The notes below the pieces were generated by a model that saw only the letters and a list, made by a program, of their open reading frames with translations, was not told the origin of the DNA and did no database searches. From Rhizaria sp. SCN 62-66 (taxonomy: Eukaryota > Rhizaria, unplaced), in assembly GCA_001724265.1 (NCBI GenBank), contig MEDY01000206.1, positions 1 to 51,661 of the forward strand: a stretch of 51,661 nt of DNA. The letters run 5' to 3'. A program made the position numbers and the translations under genes. Position 1 is the first letter of the stretch, and the number at the start of each line of letters is the position of its first letter. Shown one piece after another: positions 32,301-42,415 of the stretch.

Positions 32301-34296
32301 ATTACTTGCTATTTCAATATTTTAACTCATTTTCTAACTATTTAAATTTGTCTTATTCTATCATATAAATTATTTCACGTCATTTTCCTTTGCTTTGTTT
32401 TGTTTTAACTCCGTTAGGATGATGCGCGACCGCGCGACGTCGGCGCTGGTGCAGCGGTGCGCGATTCTGCGTCACGAGCTGGCGCACTTCACCACGGCTA
32501 TCTCTTCATATCTCTCTTTCGAGGTACTCGACGCCGCAGGCGAGCGCTGGCGCGATGCGCTGGCCGCGGGGGGCGTGCAGTCGCTCGACAGGTGCGTCCT
32601 TTACAGTCTCACAGGCTCATAAAAATATTAATCCATGGAGTGATCATTTTCATAGTCTCACACAGTCTACTGAGCTTGTGTTTATTGAGTTATCAAGCTA
32701 TGTTCTCCTCGCTATATGACATTTTCACACTTAAATCACACTTACTCACCAACTATTTCGTCTCTACACATTATTTCTTGTTTTCCCTCCAGTCTGATCG
32801 GCGCTCACGGCCGGTACCTCCACACCCTGGTCTCGGCCGCGCTGCTCGAGGGCCCCGGCGCGAGCGCCGTGCTGGCATACCTGAACCGCCTACTGGACAT
32901 CGGCGTGCAGTACCGCTACCTGCAGGACCGCGCGTATGACGTCATTCTGCAGGAGGCCGCGCGGCGCGAGGAGCGCGACTATGCTATCTTCCTCCTTTCC
33001 GACCCCGCCGCGCTCGCGCTCAACGGCAACGGCAGCGCCGCGAGTGCCAACTCGCACAGCGCCAAGCGCGGCGCCGCTGCGGGGGCGGCGTCCGCCGTGT
33101 CGCTGCTGCCGGTGGCGGCGGCGACGGCGTTCCGCTCGCGCATGCGCGTGGCCGTGACGCGCCACCGCGAGCACCTCCGCCAACAACAGCAACAGCAACA
33201 AGACGCAGCCGCCGGGGCAGGTGCGACGTCACCTTCTGTCGCTGCCGCTGCGGCCGCGGCTGCGCCCGCACCGGCCCAGTCCGCGCTGGCGCGTCGGTAT
33301 CTGCGCCTGGACTCGGCCGAGCGCGCCGCGCGGGCGGCCTATCTGGAGCGGCTGGCTGTCATCACCAAGCAGGTCGTCACCGTACGTTAAGGTTAAGAGA
33401 ACAAGCATTTGGCGACGCTATCACGTGTTATGAGATTAAATTGGCATATTTTAACGATGTAATGAGTTCCAATTTCTTTTATATTTTTCCGGATATTCAT
33501 TCACATCACATCTATCTGACAATATTCCCTTTTTCCTCCGACATTTGGTATCGCTTTTCAGGTCCAGCACGCGCACGAGCGCATGTTGGCGGGCTTCATC
33601 GCCGCCCTCGAGTCCCACAAAGCCCAGGTCCTCGCTCTCGAGCGCTCCTCATCTTCCTCCTCCTCCGTTTTGCCCGCCTCCGCCGGCGCCCCCGCGGCCG
33701 CAAGCAGCGCGACCGCCGGCGGCGCCGCTGCGGGAGCGTCGGTGAGCGCGCTCGTGACTGCCCGCCTGGCCTCCCTCTCGGCCTCCGCCGCCCCCGCCTC
33801 GACGGCCGCGACGGGCTCGGGCGTGCCGCTCGCGCTCGCGCTCGCGGCGCGCGCGTCGCTGTCGGTGGCGCGCGCGCGGCCCGAGGGCGTGACCGAGGCC
33901 GACGCGGGCGCGCTCGCCGCCGCCGAGGCCGCAGTGGCCGGCGCCGACGTCGAGGCCGTCTATCGCGGCTACCGCAGCGCGCGCGCGGGCGGCCGCAACG
34001 CCATCGCGCGCTGCGCCGCGCTGGCGCGGGACGCAGCCATGCACCGCGGCGGCGCGGCCGCAGCCGTCGCGGCGGCGGTGGCGGGCATCAACGGCGGCGA
34101 CAGCGCTGGCGGCATCGGCAGCATCGGCGGCGACAGCGGGGCTGCTGCGGCGGCCGCGGCAGCGGTCAGCAACGCGACGTTCCTGACCGTTAAGGTCGAC
34201 TTTAACGAGTATTACGCGGGCAGCGGCCGGCTGGGCGCGGGGCAACGCGCGAGCGCGGCTGCTGCTGCCGCCGCTGCTGCGGCCGCGAACGAGTGA
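29349..34296 (+). CDS. Gamma-tubulin complex component, GCP3 (Spc98)-like
   Basis: Four exons, 29349-32263, 32418-32591, 32793-33381 and 33562-34296 (1470 residues; GCP3 is usually about 900), stop TGA. Donors are GTACGA, GTGCGT and GTACGT. GRIP1 motifs: LLHDLFSVLQGLPGRYI (about 286), LIRRLGALGSLYARV, LRRVWAWAQEPLARLRALAAL (about 449), DPFDEFFIV and WHQRYCLLPARVPSF followed by ILLAGKSVLFIREAC (627-664). GRIP2: LDTRFALRRHFAALHDFVLLG (about 801), DVFTLDYALGDSPL and YMRVFRLLWKVKRAE (to about 960), continuing across introns as AHFTTAISSYLSFEVLDAAGERW and LIGAHGRYLHTLV. The protein nucleates microtubules within the gamma-tubulin complex. The FVPWPLAQTILLAGKSVLF block and DEFFIV favour GCP3 over GCP2, but that is a judgement by eye. 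Ser/Asn/Ala insertions interrupt both GRIP domains, and an Ala-rich tail follows. Confidence 0.9.
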
Positions 34297-35043
34297 GCCG
34301 CACTACAGTCAGTCGCACAAACAAACATCAGAAGTAACATTTTATTTAGGGAGGTTTATTGAGTTTCAATAGTAATTATATGGTTTAAATCAACGTTTTT
34401 ATGTTTATAATACAAGAAAAATTACATTATATTAAAGTTTTACTCCTACAGTGCTTTATTAAACCTTGATTTACTCTGAAGACAGCGTATGTTAAGGACT
34501 TCACACAGTGATTCTGCAGGCGCGGTGGACGCAGACTGGGACGACGCGTGTGTGGCAATAAACTGATAGTTATCGCTGCGAAACGACTCATAATCGAGTG
34601 GTGTTGATTCGCTTTCAAGTTATGACCTAGTATGATGACTGAGCAACATTACGCAGGAACTAAAATGCATTATTGTTGACTGTGGCGTGTATCCATTGGC
34701 ATTTGAATTCGAGCCGTTTGCCGTTGAAACTATAGTGCAGGAGCTTCCTCTATCTTGTGGCCTGCAGCTTCAGAAGAAACGAATCAAGATATTTCCTTTT
34801 ATTATTGTAGATTTAATTGATGTTGAAACTTGCTACCTACTATTATTTTACGAGATGACGTTCGGGACTATACGGAGTTTGTCTTTTTTTGTTCTCACCC
34901 CGCCCCATTTGAGTGTGCTCCTTTCTTCTATCTGACCCTGCTCTCGTCCTCAGTCCTGTTCACAACTCAGCTGTGCAACACTCCCCGCTTGAAACACGTG
35001 CAAGCGTCTGGCTCCCTGCCCGCTTCCTCTGTGCGCGTGAAGT
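34297..35043. other. Intergenic, AT-rich, pyrimidine-rich near 34900-34960
   Basis: Probably the 3' UTR of the GCP3-like gene and promoter of the ArfGAP gene. No coding exon is supported. Confidence 0.6.
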
Positions 35044-38000
35044 ATGAGCAGCACAGCGTTGCCGGCGCCCCCCGTGCCGTCGCGACCGCGCTCCCACTCC
35101 CCCGCTCCCAACCGCGGCGGCGGAGCAGGCGGCAACTCAACCAACGTGAGCGCTGGCGCTGCAGCGCCCGCCGGCAGCCCGCCCGCTGTCCCCACGCGCC
35201 ACCACAGCAGCAGCATCAGTGACGCATCCCCTCCCGACGCAGCGGCCCGCGCCGCTCATGGTGACGGCCACACCGCTCTCGGGGGCCACACCAAGACTGC
35301 TTCTGCCGCCGATGATGGTGACCACGAGACTCTGGAGGGCTGGCGTGCCCGCGCCCTCGCCGCCGAGTCTCAGCTTGCACTCCTCCGCGCCACCGTCGCA
35401 GCCAACATCCACACTGGCGCTGGCGCTGGCGCTGGCGCTGGCGCAGCTGCGTTATCGCAATCTCGCCTCAGCCCCTCCGGCTCCCGCGGCGGCGGCGCCT
35501 CGTCCGCGCCGCCCCCACCCGTGCTGCCGGATCCGGCGCAGATGTGGCTGTCGGACGACACGCCGTTCTACCGGTCCGCGCTCTCTACGCAGGCGGACCG
35601 CGCGTCGCTGCTGCCCGCGCGCCTCAAGACCGTGTCGGCGACCACGGCCGCGCTCGCCAAGGGGCTTGAGGCCGCCGCCAAGGGCTACCGCGCCGCGGCC
35701 GCCGCGCTGCAGGCCGACCCGCCCGCTGCGGCCGCCGCGCATGGCTCGCACGGCAACGGCGGCAACGGCAATGCGGCGGGCGCGAGCAGTGTCGGCGCGG
35801 ACGGCGGCGGGACCGGCGGCGCCGCGGGCGCGGGCGCGGGCGCGAACGTCCTGGGCGCCAACGGCGAGGCGCTGAGCGAGTGGGACCTGCTGGACGCCCC
35901 CGCACACCTGCCCTGTCCCTCGGCCGCCTCCGCCGCCGTCTCGGTTCTCTCAGGCAACGGCAGCTCGAGCTCAGGCGCTGGTTCTAGCGCTGCGTCGCCC
36001 GCCGCGTCTGCGGCCGCCGCTGCGGCGACGGTGCCCGCGCGCGCGGCCCCCGTGGCGCGCGCGCTGGCGGCGCTGCTGCGGCAGCTGGCCGAGTTCTCCG
36101 ACCAGCTTGCGCTCTCGCTGGCCGTGCTGCGCGTCGACGCCGACGCCTCGCGCACGGCGGCCGCGCGCGCGCTTAAGGCGGCGGGCCACCAGTACGACGT
36201 CGCGCTCGCCGCGTACGAGGCCGTCGTCGACAAGCGCCTCAGCAAGAAGCCGCTCTCGGCCGCCGCGGCCAGCGCGGGTGCGGCGGCGACCGCCGCGGCC
36301 GCTGCGGCGGCGACGGCGGCGACCGCCGCGGCCGCGGGGACGACCGCAGGCGCTACGGCCGCGGCCACGGCGGCTGCGGCGGCCGCTGCGGCGGCGAACC
36401 AGGCGGCTGCCGCGGCGTACGCCGCGGTGCCTGCACTCAGCAGCAGCGGCAGCGGCAACTCCGCGTCAACAGCGGCCTCTGCGGCGGCGGCGGCGGCGGC
36501 CCACACGGGCGACTTCACCGGCTTCGGCAGCGGCGGCGTCGTCAAGGTCGCGCCTTCCTCGCTGGTTACCACGCCCTCGAACGCCGGCGCCGGCAGCGCC
36601 AACGGCTCTAGCGCAGGCTCGAGCGGCGCAAGCACTGCGTCGGACGCGGCGGCGGCTGCGGCAGCCACGGGCACTCCCAGCTCGAGCGCCAGCGCCCCTG
36701 CCACCACCAGCAGCGCGAGCGCGAGCGCGAGTACTCCCGCTGCTGCTGCGGCTGCTACAGCTGCTGCTGCCCTTAGCTCGGCGCCGCTGCCGCCTGCCGC
36801 GGCCGCCGCCGTGTCCTCTGCTGCCGCGACCGCAGCGGCCGATGCCGTCGCGCTCGCGGCCGCGACCGACGCCCGGCGCGCGTTCGAGTCCGCGCGCGTG
36901 GCGTATGTCTCGGCGCTCAACGCCGTGCGCGGGCCACAGCGCACGGCGGCGGCGGAGCTGCTCGTGGGCGCCACGCGTGCGCTGCGGGCGTTCCTCGACC
37001 AGAGCGCGGCCGCCGCGGCAGAGGCGGCAGACGGTGCCGTGCGCGCCGCCGCCGAGGAGCTGGCGCCCGCCAAGGCGGGGTATGTAAGGGTCGATGGGTA
37101 CTTAGACGTCGTTAAGGGGGAGCTCGAGCGCAGGCTTACCGTCGTCCCTTCTAACAACAGCAACAACAGCAGCGCTAGCGCGAGTGTCGCGAACTCTAGT
37201 AGCAGTGCAAAGAGTTTGAGCGCGAGCAACTTCAGCGTCTGCGTCAACCTCGGCGAAGTGCAATCAGGCAGCGCGTCTAACACAAGCAATGGCGCGAGCA
37301 CGAACAGTGCCAGTGCTGCTGCTTCTGCCGCGTGCAACAGCGTCAATCCTACTGTGGGTACCGACATTCTCGACATCTCACTGGAGCCAATTTTTTCGGA
37401 ACTGCGTGCCTACGTGTTCCCGCCTGTGCAGCCGCCTCTGGCGACGCCGCTCGCCAGCACCACCACCATTGCTGAGAAAAACGCGAGCAGGAGCGGCGCT
37501 AGCAAGGACGAGACCGAAGCCAAGGCGCCGGGCGATAGCAAGAGCTCCGACACCATCACTGGTGCCGCGACTGCGTCCGCGCCTGCGGCCGCTGCTGCTG
37601 CGGTGCGCCACTGGCCGCAGCCGGGCTGCCGCGCCTTCGGGCCCACGCCGCCCTGCTCGGCCTACTACGGCGCCGGCAGCGCCAGCGCTGCCAACGCCAC
37701 CGCGAGCAGCGCGCAGCAGTCGGACCCGGCCTCGGCTGTTACCACTCACGTCGACACCAGCGCCAGCATGGGCGCGACCGCGGCAGCCCCGGTGATCTTT
37801 AAGCAGGGCTGGTTGCGCAAGCAGGCGAGCAATTTCACGCGCGAGTGGCAGCGCCGCTACTTTGTCCTCACCAAGGGCCAGCTCGTCTACTTCAAGGAGA
37901 ACTCCTATGCTACGCCGCCCACCGTTGTCTCCAGCAATATCGGCGGCAACAGTAACAGCGCGGCGGCTGCGGCTGCTGCGGCTGCTGCCGCGGCCGCGGC

Positions 38001-39924
38001 CGCTGCCGTTGCCGACGGCGTGTCGCTCGGCGGTCTCAGTCCCAGCACCGCCGTCAGCTCGACATACAACAGCAGCACCAACTCGAGCACGAGCGCCGCG
38101 AGCGCCGTCAGCGCCGTGAGCGCCGCGAGCGTCAGCACCGCGAGCGCGAGCGCCGGCGCCGCCGACCCCGGCGCTAGTGTTGCTGGCGCCGCGAGCAGCA
38201 GCGGCGGCGACGCGCTGACCCCCGCGCTGCTGCAGCTGCAGCCGCACTTGGTGGTGGATGTGCTGCTCTGCACGGTCCGCATCCCGCCTAGCAGCAGCAA
38301 CGCGGGCGCGCTCACCAATGCCAGCATCGCGGACTCGGGCACCGCCGGCGCGGGCGCCAACGCCGCTGCCGGCAACAGCAGCTCGGGCGTGGCCGCGGCG
38401 GGCTCCGGCGCGAGTAGCGCCGGCAGCAGCGCGAACAAGGAGCTAGAGTTCCTCTTCGAAGTGGTGTCGCCGCAGAAGCGCTGCTTCCTGCTGCAGGCGA
38501 GCTCTGAGGCTGAGCGCCAGGCGTGGGTGACGGCGATCCAACAGTGCATCGAGCACGCGCTCGCGTCGGGGACCGCCAAGCGCGCCCCGTCGGTCAATGC
38601 CAGCGGTGCGGGCCCCGCGGGCGGCGCGGACAGCAGTGCGGGCGACGCGGGCAGCAACAGCGACGACTCCGCGGGCCCGACCGCGGGGAACAGAGGGCTG
38701 ACGCTGTTCGCCAGCAACAGCGTCGTCGCGACCAACGCGAGCACTCTCCCAACCAGCAGCATGAGCGCTGCGTCAAGCGGAGACTCAGCTCCTGCTGGTG
38801 GCGGTCGCCGTGCGAGTGCAGCAGTTTCGTCGACGCCGGCCGCCACGAGCGCAAACACAGCCAACACCCCGGCGACAACTGCGGCAACCACAGCTTCAGA
38901 CGCAGATTCGTTGGTCGTTGTGCTGCCTCCCGGCGTTGACCCTAGCGCTAACTCCAGTGCCAGTGTCAGTGCAGGCGCAGCTGCCAGCGCCAGCGCCAAC
39001 ACAGCCGCCGCCGCCGCTGCCGCCGCGGCCACTGCCGCTGCCGCGGCCGCTGCCGCGGTGCCTGCGAGCCAGCGCAAGTTGCTGCCGGCGACGTCGCTGA
39101 TGCCACTGATCACGGCGGCGAATCCGTTCTGTGTGGACTGCGGCGCTTCCGCCCCCGACTGGGCTTGCATCAACACGGGCACGCTCATCTGCATCCAGTG
39201 CTCCGGCGTGCACCGCTCGCTGGGCGTGTCGGTGTCTAAGGTGCGATCGCTGCTGCTCGATGTGTGGGACGCAGAGCTATGCGACCTCATGCTCGCCATT
39301 GGCAACACGGCCTTTAACGCGCTGTACGAGGCCGCCGTGCCATCGTTCCTGTCCAAGCCCACGGCGCAGGCGTCGCACGACGAGCGCGACGAGTACATCA
39401 CGATGAAGTATTTGCGCCGCGCCTTCGTCAGCAAGGCCGTGCTCGTGTCGATGGCCATGCCGCCTCGCAGGCTGCAGCGCGCCGTGCTCGCTGCCGCCGC
39501 GCGCGGACAGCTCATGACGCTGCTGCAGCTCGTCGCCGTCGGCGCCGCGCCCGCGGCCGGCGGCAAGGTCCCGCTCGTCGTGCTCAAGAAGTGGCTCGGC
39601 GACGCCGAGTGCGCCGACGTCGACGACTTCCTCGGCCTTCCCGAGTCGGACTCAGATATGAGTAGCGTCAACGCGAGCGCCACTGGCGACGCCGCTGCTC
39701 CTGGCGCTGGCGCTGGCGTGGGCGCTGTGGAGGACGAGTCTGAGTGGTTTGTGACGACGCCGCTACACCTGGCGGCGTGGGTGCGCGGCGACCCGCACTG
39801 CATCGAGTACTTGCTGCAGAACGGCGCGCGCACCAGCGAGAAGGATGGCGAGGGTGCCACCGCGCTCGAGAGGGCCAAGCAGTCAGGCTTTGCGCGCGCC
39901 GTCGAGAGGCTCAGGAGGCGGTAA
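35044..39924 (+). CDS. ACAP-like BAR/PH/ArfGAP/ankyrin protein
   Basis: Single exon, 1626 residues, stop TAA. A helical BAR-like region is scattered through residues about 175-690 (FYRSALSTQADRASLLPARL; FESARVAYVSALNAV) and interrupted by long poly-Ala. The PH domain begins at about 916 (FKQGWLRKQASNFTREWQRR, YFVLTKGQLVYFKE). It is interrupted by about 110 residues of Ala/Ser and resumes at about 1067 (VVDVLLCTVRIPP) and 1133 (LEFLFEVVSPQKRCFLLQA, AERQAWVTAIQQCIEHAL). The ArfGAP zinc finger lies at about 1360-1475: CxxC-X16-CxxC in NPFCVDCG and ICIQCSGVHRSLG, with the Arg finger region following. Ankyrin repeats are at about 1572-1620 (TPLHLAAWVRGD, CIEYLLQNGA). The protein should stimulate GTP hydrolysis on Arf at curved membranes (family knowledge). 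Confidence 0.92.
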   Translation: MSSTALPAPPVPSRPRSHSPAPNRGGGAGGNSTNVSAGAAAPAGSPPAVPTRHHSSSISDASPPDAAARAAHGDGHTALGGHTKTASAADDGDHETLEGWRARALAAESQLALLRATVAANIHTGAGAGAGAGAAALSQSRLSPSGSRGGGASSAPPPPVLPDPAQMWLSDDTPFYRSALSTQADRASLLPARLKTVSATTAALAKGLEAAAKGYRAAAAALQADPPAAAAAHGSHGNGGNGNAAGASSVGADGGGTGGAAGAGAGANVLGANGEALSEWDLLDAPAHLPCPSAASAAVSVLSGNGSSSSGAGSSAASPAASAAAAAATVPARAAPVARALAALLRQLAEFSDQLALSLAVLRVDADASRTAAARALKAAGHQYDVALAAYEAVVDKRLSKKPLSAAAASAGAAATAAAAAAATAATAAAAGTTAGATAAATAAAAAAAAANQAAAAAYAAVPALSSSGSGNSASTAASAAAAAAAHTGDFTGFGSGGVVKVAPSSLVTTPSNAGAGSANGSSAGSSGASTASDAAAAAAATGTPSSSASAPATTSSASASASTPAAAAAATAAAALSSAPLPPAAAAAVSSAAATAAADAVALAAATDARRAFESARVAYVSALNAVRGPQRTAAAELLVGATRALRAFLDQSAAAAAEAADGAVRAAAEELAPAKAGYVRVDGYLDVVKGELERRLTVVPSNNSNNSSASASVANSSSSAKSLSASNFSVCVNLGEVQSGSASNTSNGASTNSASAAASAACNSVNPTVGTDILDISLEPIFSELRAYVFPPVQPPLATPLASTTTIAEKNASRSGASKDETEAKAPGDSKSSDTITGAATASAPAAAAAAVRHWPQPGCRAFGPTPPCSAYYGAGSASAANATASSAQQSDPASAVTTHVDTSASMGATAAAPVIFKQGWLRKQASNFTREWQRRYFVLTKGQLVYFKENSYATPPTVVSSNIGGNSNSAAAAAAAAAAAAAAAAVADGVSLGGLSPSTAVSSTYNSSTNSSTSAASAVSAVSAASVSTASASAGAADPGASVAGAASSSGGDALTPALLQLQPHLVVDVLLCTVRIPPSSSNAGALTNASIADSGTAGAGANAAAGNSSSGVAAAGSGASSAGSSANKELEFLFEVVSPQKRCFLLQASSEAERQAWVTAIQQCIEHALASGTAKRAPSVNASGAGPAGGADSSAGDAGSNSDDSAGPTAGNRGLTLFASNSVVATNASTLPTSSMSAASSGDSAPAGGGRRASAAVSSTPAATSANTANTPATTAATTASDADSLVVVLPPGVDPSANSSASVSAGAAASASANTAAAAAAAAATAAAAAAAAVPASQRKLLPATSLMPLITAANPFCVDCGASAPDWACINTGTLICIQCSGVHRSLGVSVSKVRSLLLDVWDAELCDLMLAIGNTAFNALYEAAVPSFLSKPTAQASHDERDEYITMKYLRRAFVSKAVLVSMAMPPRRLQRAVLAAAARGQLMTLLQLVAVGAAPAAGGKVPLVVLKKWLGDAECADVDDFLGLPESDSDMSSVNASATGDAAAPGAGAGVGAVEDESEWFVTTPLHLAAWVRGDPHCIEYLLQNGARTSEKDGEGATALERAKQSGFARAVERLRRR

Positions 39925-40401
39925 AAGTAAAGCCGCTGCGCATCGGTTCTGTGTGTGCGAATGCACAAAAGTGTGTATTACATGTACGAAATTGAAGTGA
40001 AACGATAAGTGTTAGTTAAGTTTGTGAATCAAGACGATCAATTCTAATAAGATATTTAAACAAAATCAATGAAGATTATGAACCTTACGAGAATGCTATG
40101 TTAATGACAATGGTCAGATAGTGTTTTATTCGGACTACAGCGACAGTTGACACATTGCGTGTCATAATAAACAAGTGGAATTAGCCGTGCATTTTTAAGA
40201 GCAAGGTGACAAGAGTCACTGTGCACGTAAAATACATGAGCACGTTTAAACAAAAATATAGCAGCGGTTGCACTTAAAAAAGACAAACACAAAGCCGAAA
40301 ACGTAAATCATTTAGAGAGGTAATACATCGATCACAAGTAACAAGAGTCGTCGCTTTCATGAAAACATGATGCGACCTCGTTTCACATGCGTGGCTTATC
40401 T
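39925..40401. other. Convergent intergenic region, AT-rich
   Basis: It separates the ArfGAP gene (plus) from the glycosylase-family gene (minus). No feature seen. Confidence 0.6.
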
Positions 40402-41740
40402 TCACGGGCGCTCCCAGCTTGCAATGCCGCCCTCGACGAGCGTGAAGAGCGGGTGCAGATCGGGCAGCAGCAGACGGCGCGGCCGCATTGTCTGCTCGCC
40501 ACCTGCAGCAGCAGCCGCCGCCGCCGCCGCTGCGGCCGCCGCCGCCGCCGCCGCAGCAGCAGCAGTTGCCTTTGCGTTTTTCGCCTTGGCTTTGGTGGCG
40601 CCAGTGCCTGGGTTGGCTGCCGCGTCGGCCTGCGCCTCAACCGCGGCGGCCGCGGCCTCGGCCCGAGCGACAACGACGTTCATCGCGGCAGTAACTGCGG
40701 CCGCGGTCTTGGCCTCGGCCTCGGCCCGGAGGACAGCGGCGCTCTGCTGCTGCTGGCGCTTCGAGCCAGCCTTAGAGCCGGCCTTAGTACCAGCGCCAGT
40801 GTCAGCGTTGTCGTCAGTGGAGGCGTTTGTGTACACGCTGACGTCGGTGGTCGTCGCCGGAGTGACCACAAGCGCCGCGTTGGTGTTCAAAACCGCCAGG
40901 TCGCGGATGGCCAGCTTGCGCATCAGGTGTCCCCACTCGTACTCGACCTGGCCCCTGCTCACGGTCATTTGGCCCACGGTCACCGCGTCGCCCACAGACA
41001 GGCTGCCGTCGCTCACGGTCACTTCGCCGCCGCTGCGCGCGGGCTGCTCGCGGTCATGCTGCTGCTGCTGCGGCGGCTGCGGTTGCCGCCGCCACAGCAT
41101 CCTCTTCCCGCGGAAGTCAGCCTCGACCTCATCAGAGTATGAGCCAGTGTCGAGCGAGGCCGCGGCGCGATCGGCCGCCTGTTCCAGCGTGCTCGTGACG
41201 GCGTCAGCCTCAGAGCCAGCAGCAGTGGCGGCGCTACTCGCAGTTGCTGCAGTTGCGGGGTCGGCGTCGGCTGCGGCGACGGTGACGGGGAGGATGCGGG
41301 TGATGTCGAAATTGTAGCCGCGACTGGAAGTGAAAAGCAGGGATTTAGCATGCAAGAGAGAAGCGAAGTGAGTAATTTCCAAGTATAGTGATCGCTAAAG
41401 AACACAAACAGTAATTTCGGACGATACATATGACGGATATAAATAATATTAATATGAATCGAGTCCCAGCATGCGCAACACATCCGCGGCGAGCCATTCG
41501 TGTCGTATGTGAAATGCGGATGTTTCTGCCGTACCGTGCGGCCTCTTGGTGGATAACGTGGAGGTAGGCTGTCATGGCAGCCGTGGGGTTGGCGTGCGCG
41601 CGAAAACGGTCGAGCTGGGGGTGGCGTGTGTAGCCGCGCGTGAGGCCGTGGAGGACCTTCTGGGCGAGCAGCGACTCACGCCACAACGCGACCAACCCAC
41701 GCGTGTCGAGGTAGCGAGGGTGCAGAGACCATAGCCGCAT
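40402..41740 (-). CDS. Pyrimidine dimer DNA glycosylase family (Pyr_excise) protein
   Basis: Two exons, 41535-41740 and 40402-41323 (375 residues), with GTACGG donor, CCAG acceptor and stop TGA. The N-terminus MRLWSLHPRYLDTRGLVALW, then RESLLAQKVLHGLTRGY and HPQLDRF, together with YEWGHLMRKLAIRDL (mid-protein) and the extreme C-terminus HPLFTLVEGGIASWER, are those of the bacterial/phage Pyr_excise family related to T4 endonuclease V, which cleaves at UV pyrimidine dimers. E22 in WRE corresponds in position to the essential Glu23 of the T4 enzyme; residue 2 is Arg, not the T4 nucleophile Thr2. Normal family members are about half this length. The excess is Ala/Ala-Glu low complexity plus a poly-Ala run of about 20 before the tail. 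The gene carries a local-type intron and local codon bias, so it is established in this genome. Confidence 0.85.
40502..40566. repeat. GCN microsatellite encoding polyalanine
   Basis: About 20 GCN codons in a row on the minus strand, inside the glycosylase-family gene just before its conserved C-terminal motif. Confidence 0.85.
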
Positions 41741-42415
41741 AAGACTTTGAACAAGAAACATATTCCGAATTGAACTATATAGTGAGATAAAACCATGAAC
41801 ATTGCTTAGGATAAGAGCTTAGATAGTGGCAAGCCGTTGGTGGCTACGGTTAAGGACTTGCATCTTAGCCCTAATATTGCAGCCAACAAGCACAAGATTT
41901 AACAAAAATAAAGTAGTCATATCATAATTCATGGTTCCAACCGATCTGACGTTAAAACCCACATAGATACTGAAGAGTGATGGGGTTTCTGAGCAGCTTC
42001 TCGGGCATTCGGCCCTTCGTTTTCACTGCCTGTTCTACGGGTTCGTTATGCCGTCCAGGTCATAGATGAGAGAACATAAATGAGGATACAATAATAATCC
42101 GTTACAAAAGCAGTATTTTTAGGAAAGCTATAGTATTATTACGAACAATGCACTGAGAGCAGCGAGTGACAAGTTGAGGATCCCGAAGCTTCATCAACGG
42201 GTGGAACACCGTCAATAAAAAGGGACTAAAAGGATTACTTTCGAGAGAAGCACCGGCAGGCTTGACTGATGAGAGACCGAGTGCGAGGGCATTTTGACGG
42301 TCTCATGCGCGATACAGACTGCATACAATAGTTGTGAAGACATTTCCCGATATAGCCATTGCCATACTAACTTTGTATTTTTTATTTCATTCCTGTTTTG
42401 TTGCGAATAGCGGAT
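41741..42415. other. Divergent intergenic region, AT-rich
   Basis: It lies between the glycosylase-family gene start and the bL28m start, so it probably holds both promoters. No gene is supported. Confidence 0.6.

Noticed and set aside
34427-34935. Short open frames between the GCP3-like and ArfGAP genes
   Set aside because: AT-rich, no bias, no domain and no splice signals in frame.
35685-39968. Long minus-strand open frames opposite the ArfGAP gene
   Set aside because: Shadows of poly-Ala GCN codons (read as Ala/Ser/Gly in reverse); the plus strand has PH, ArfGAP and ankyrin domains.
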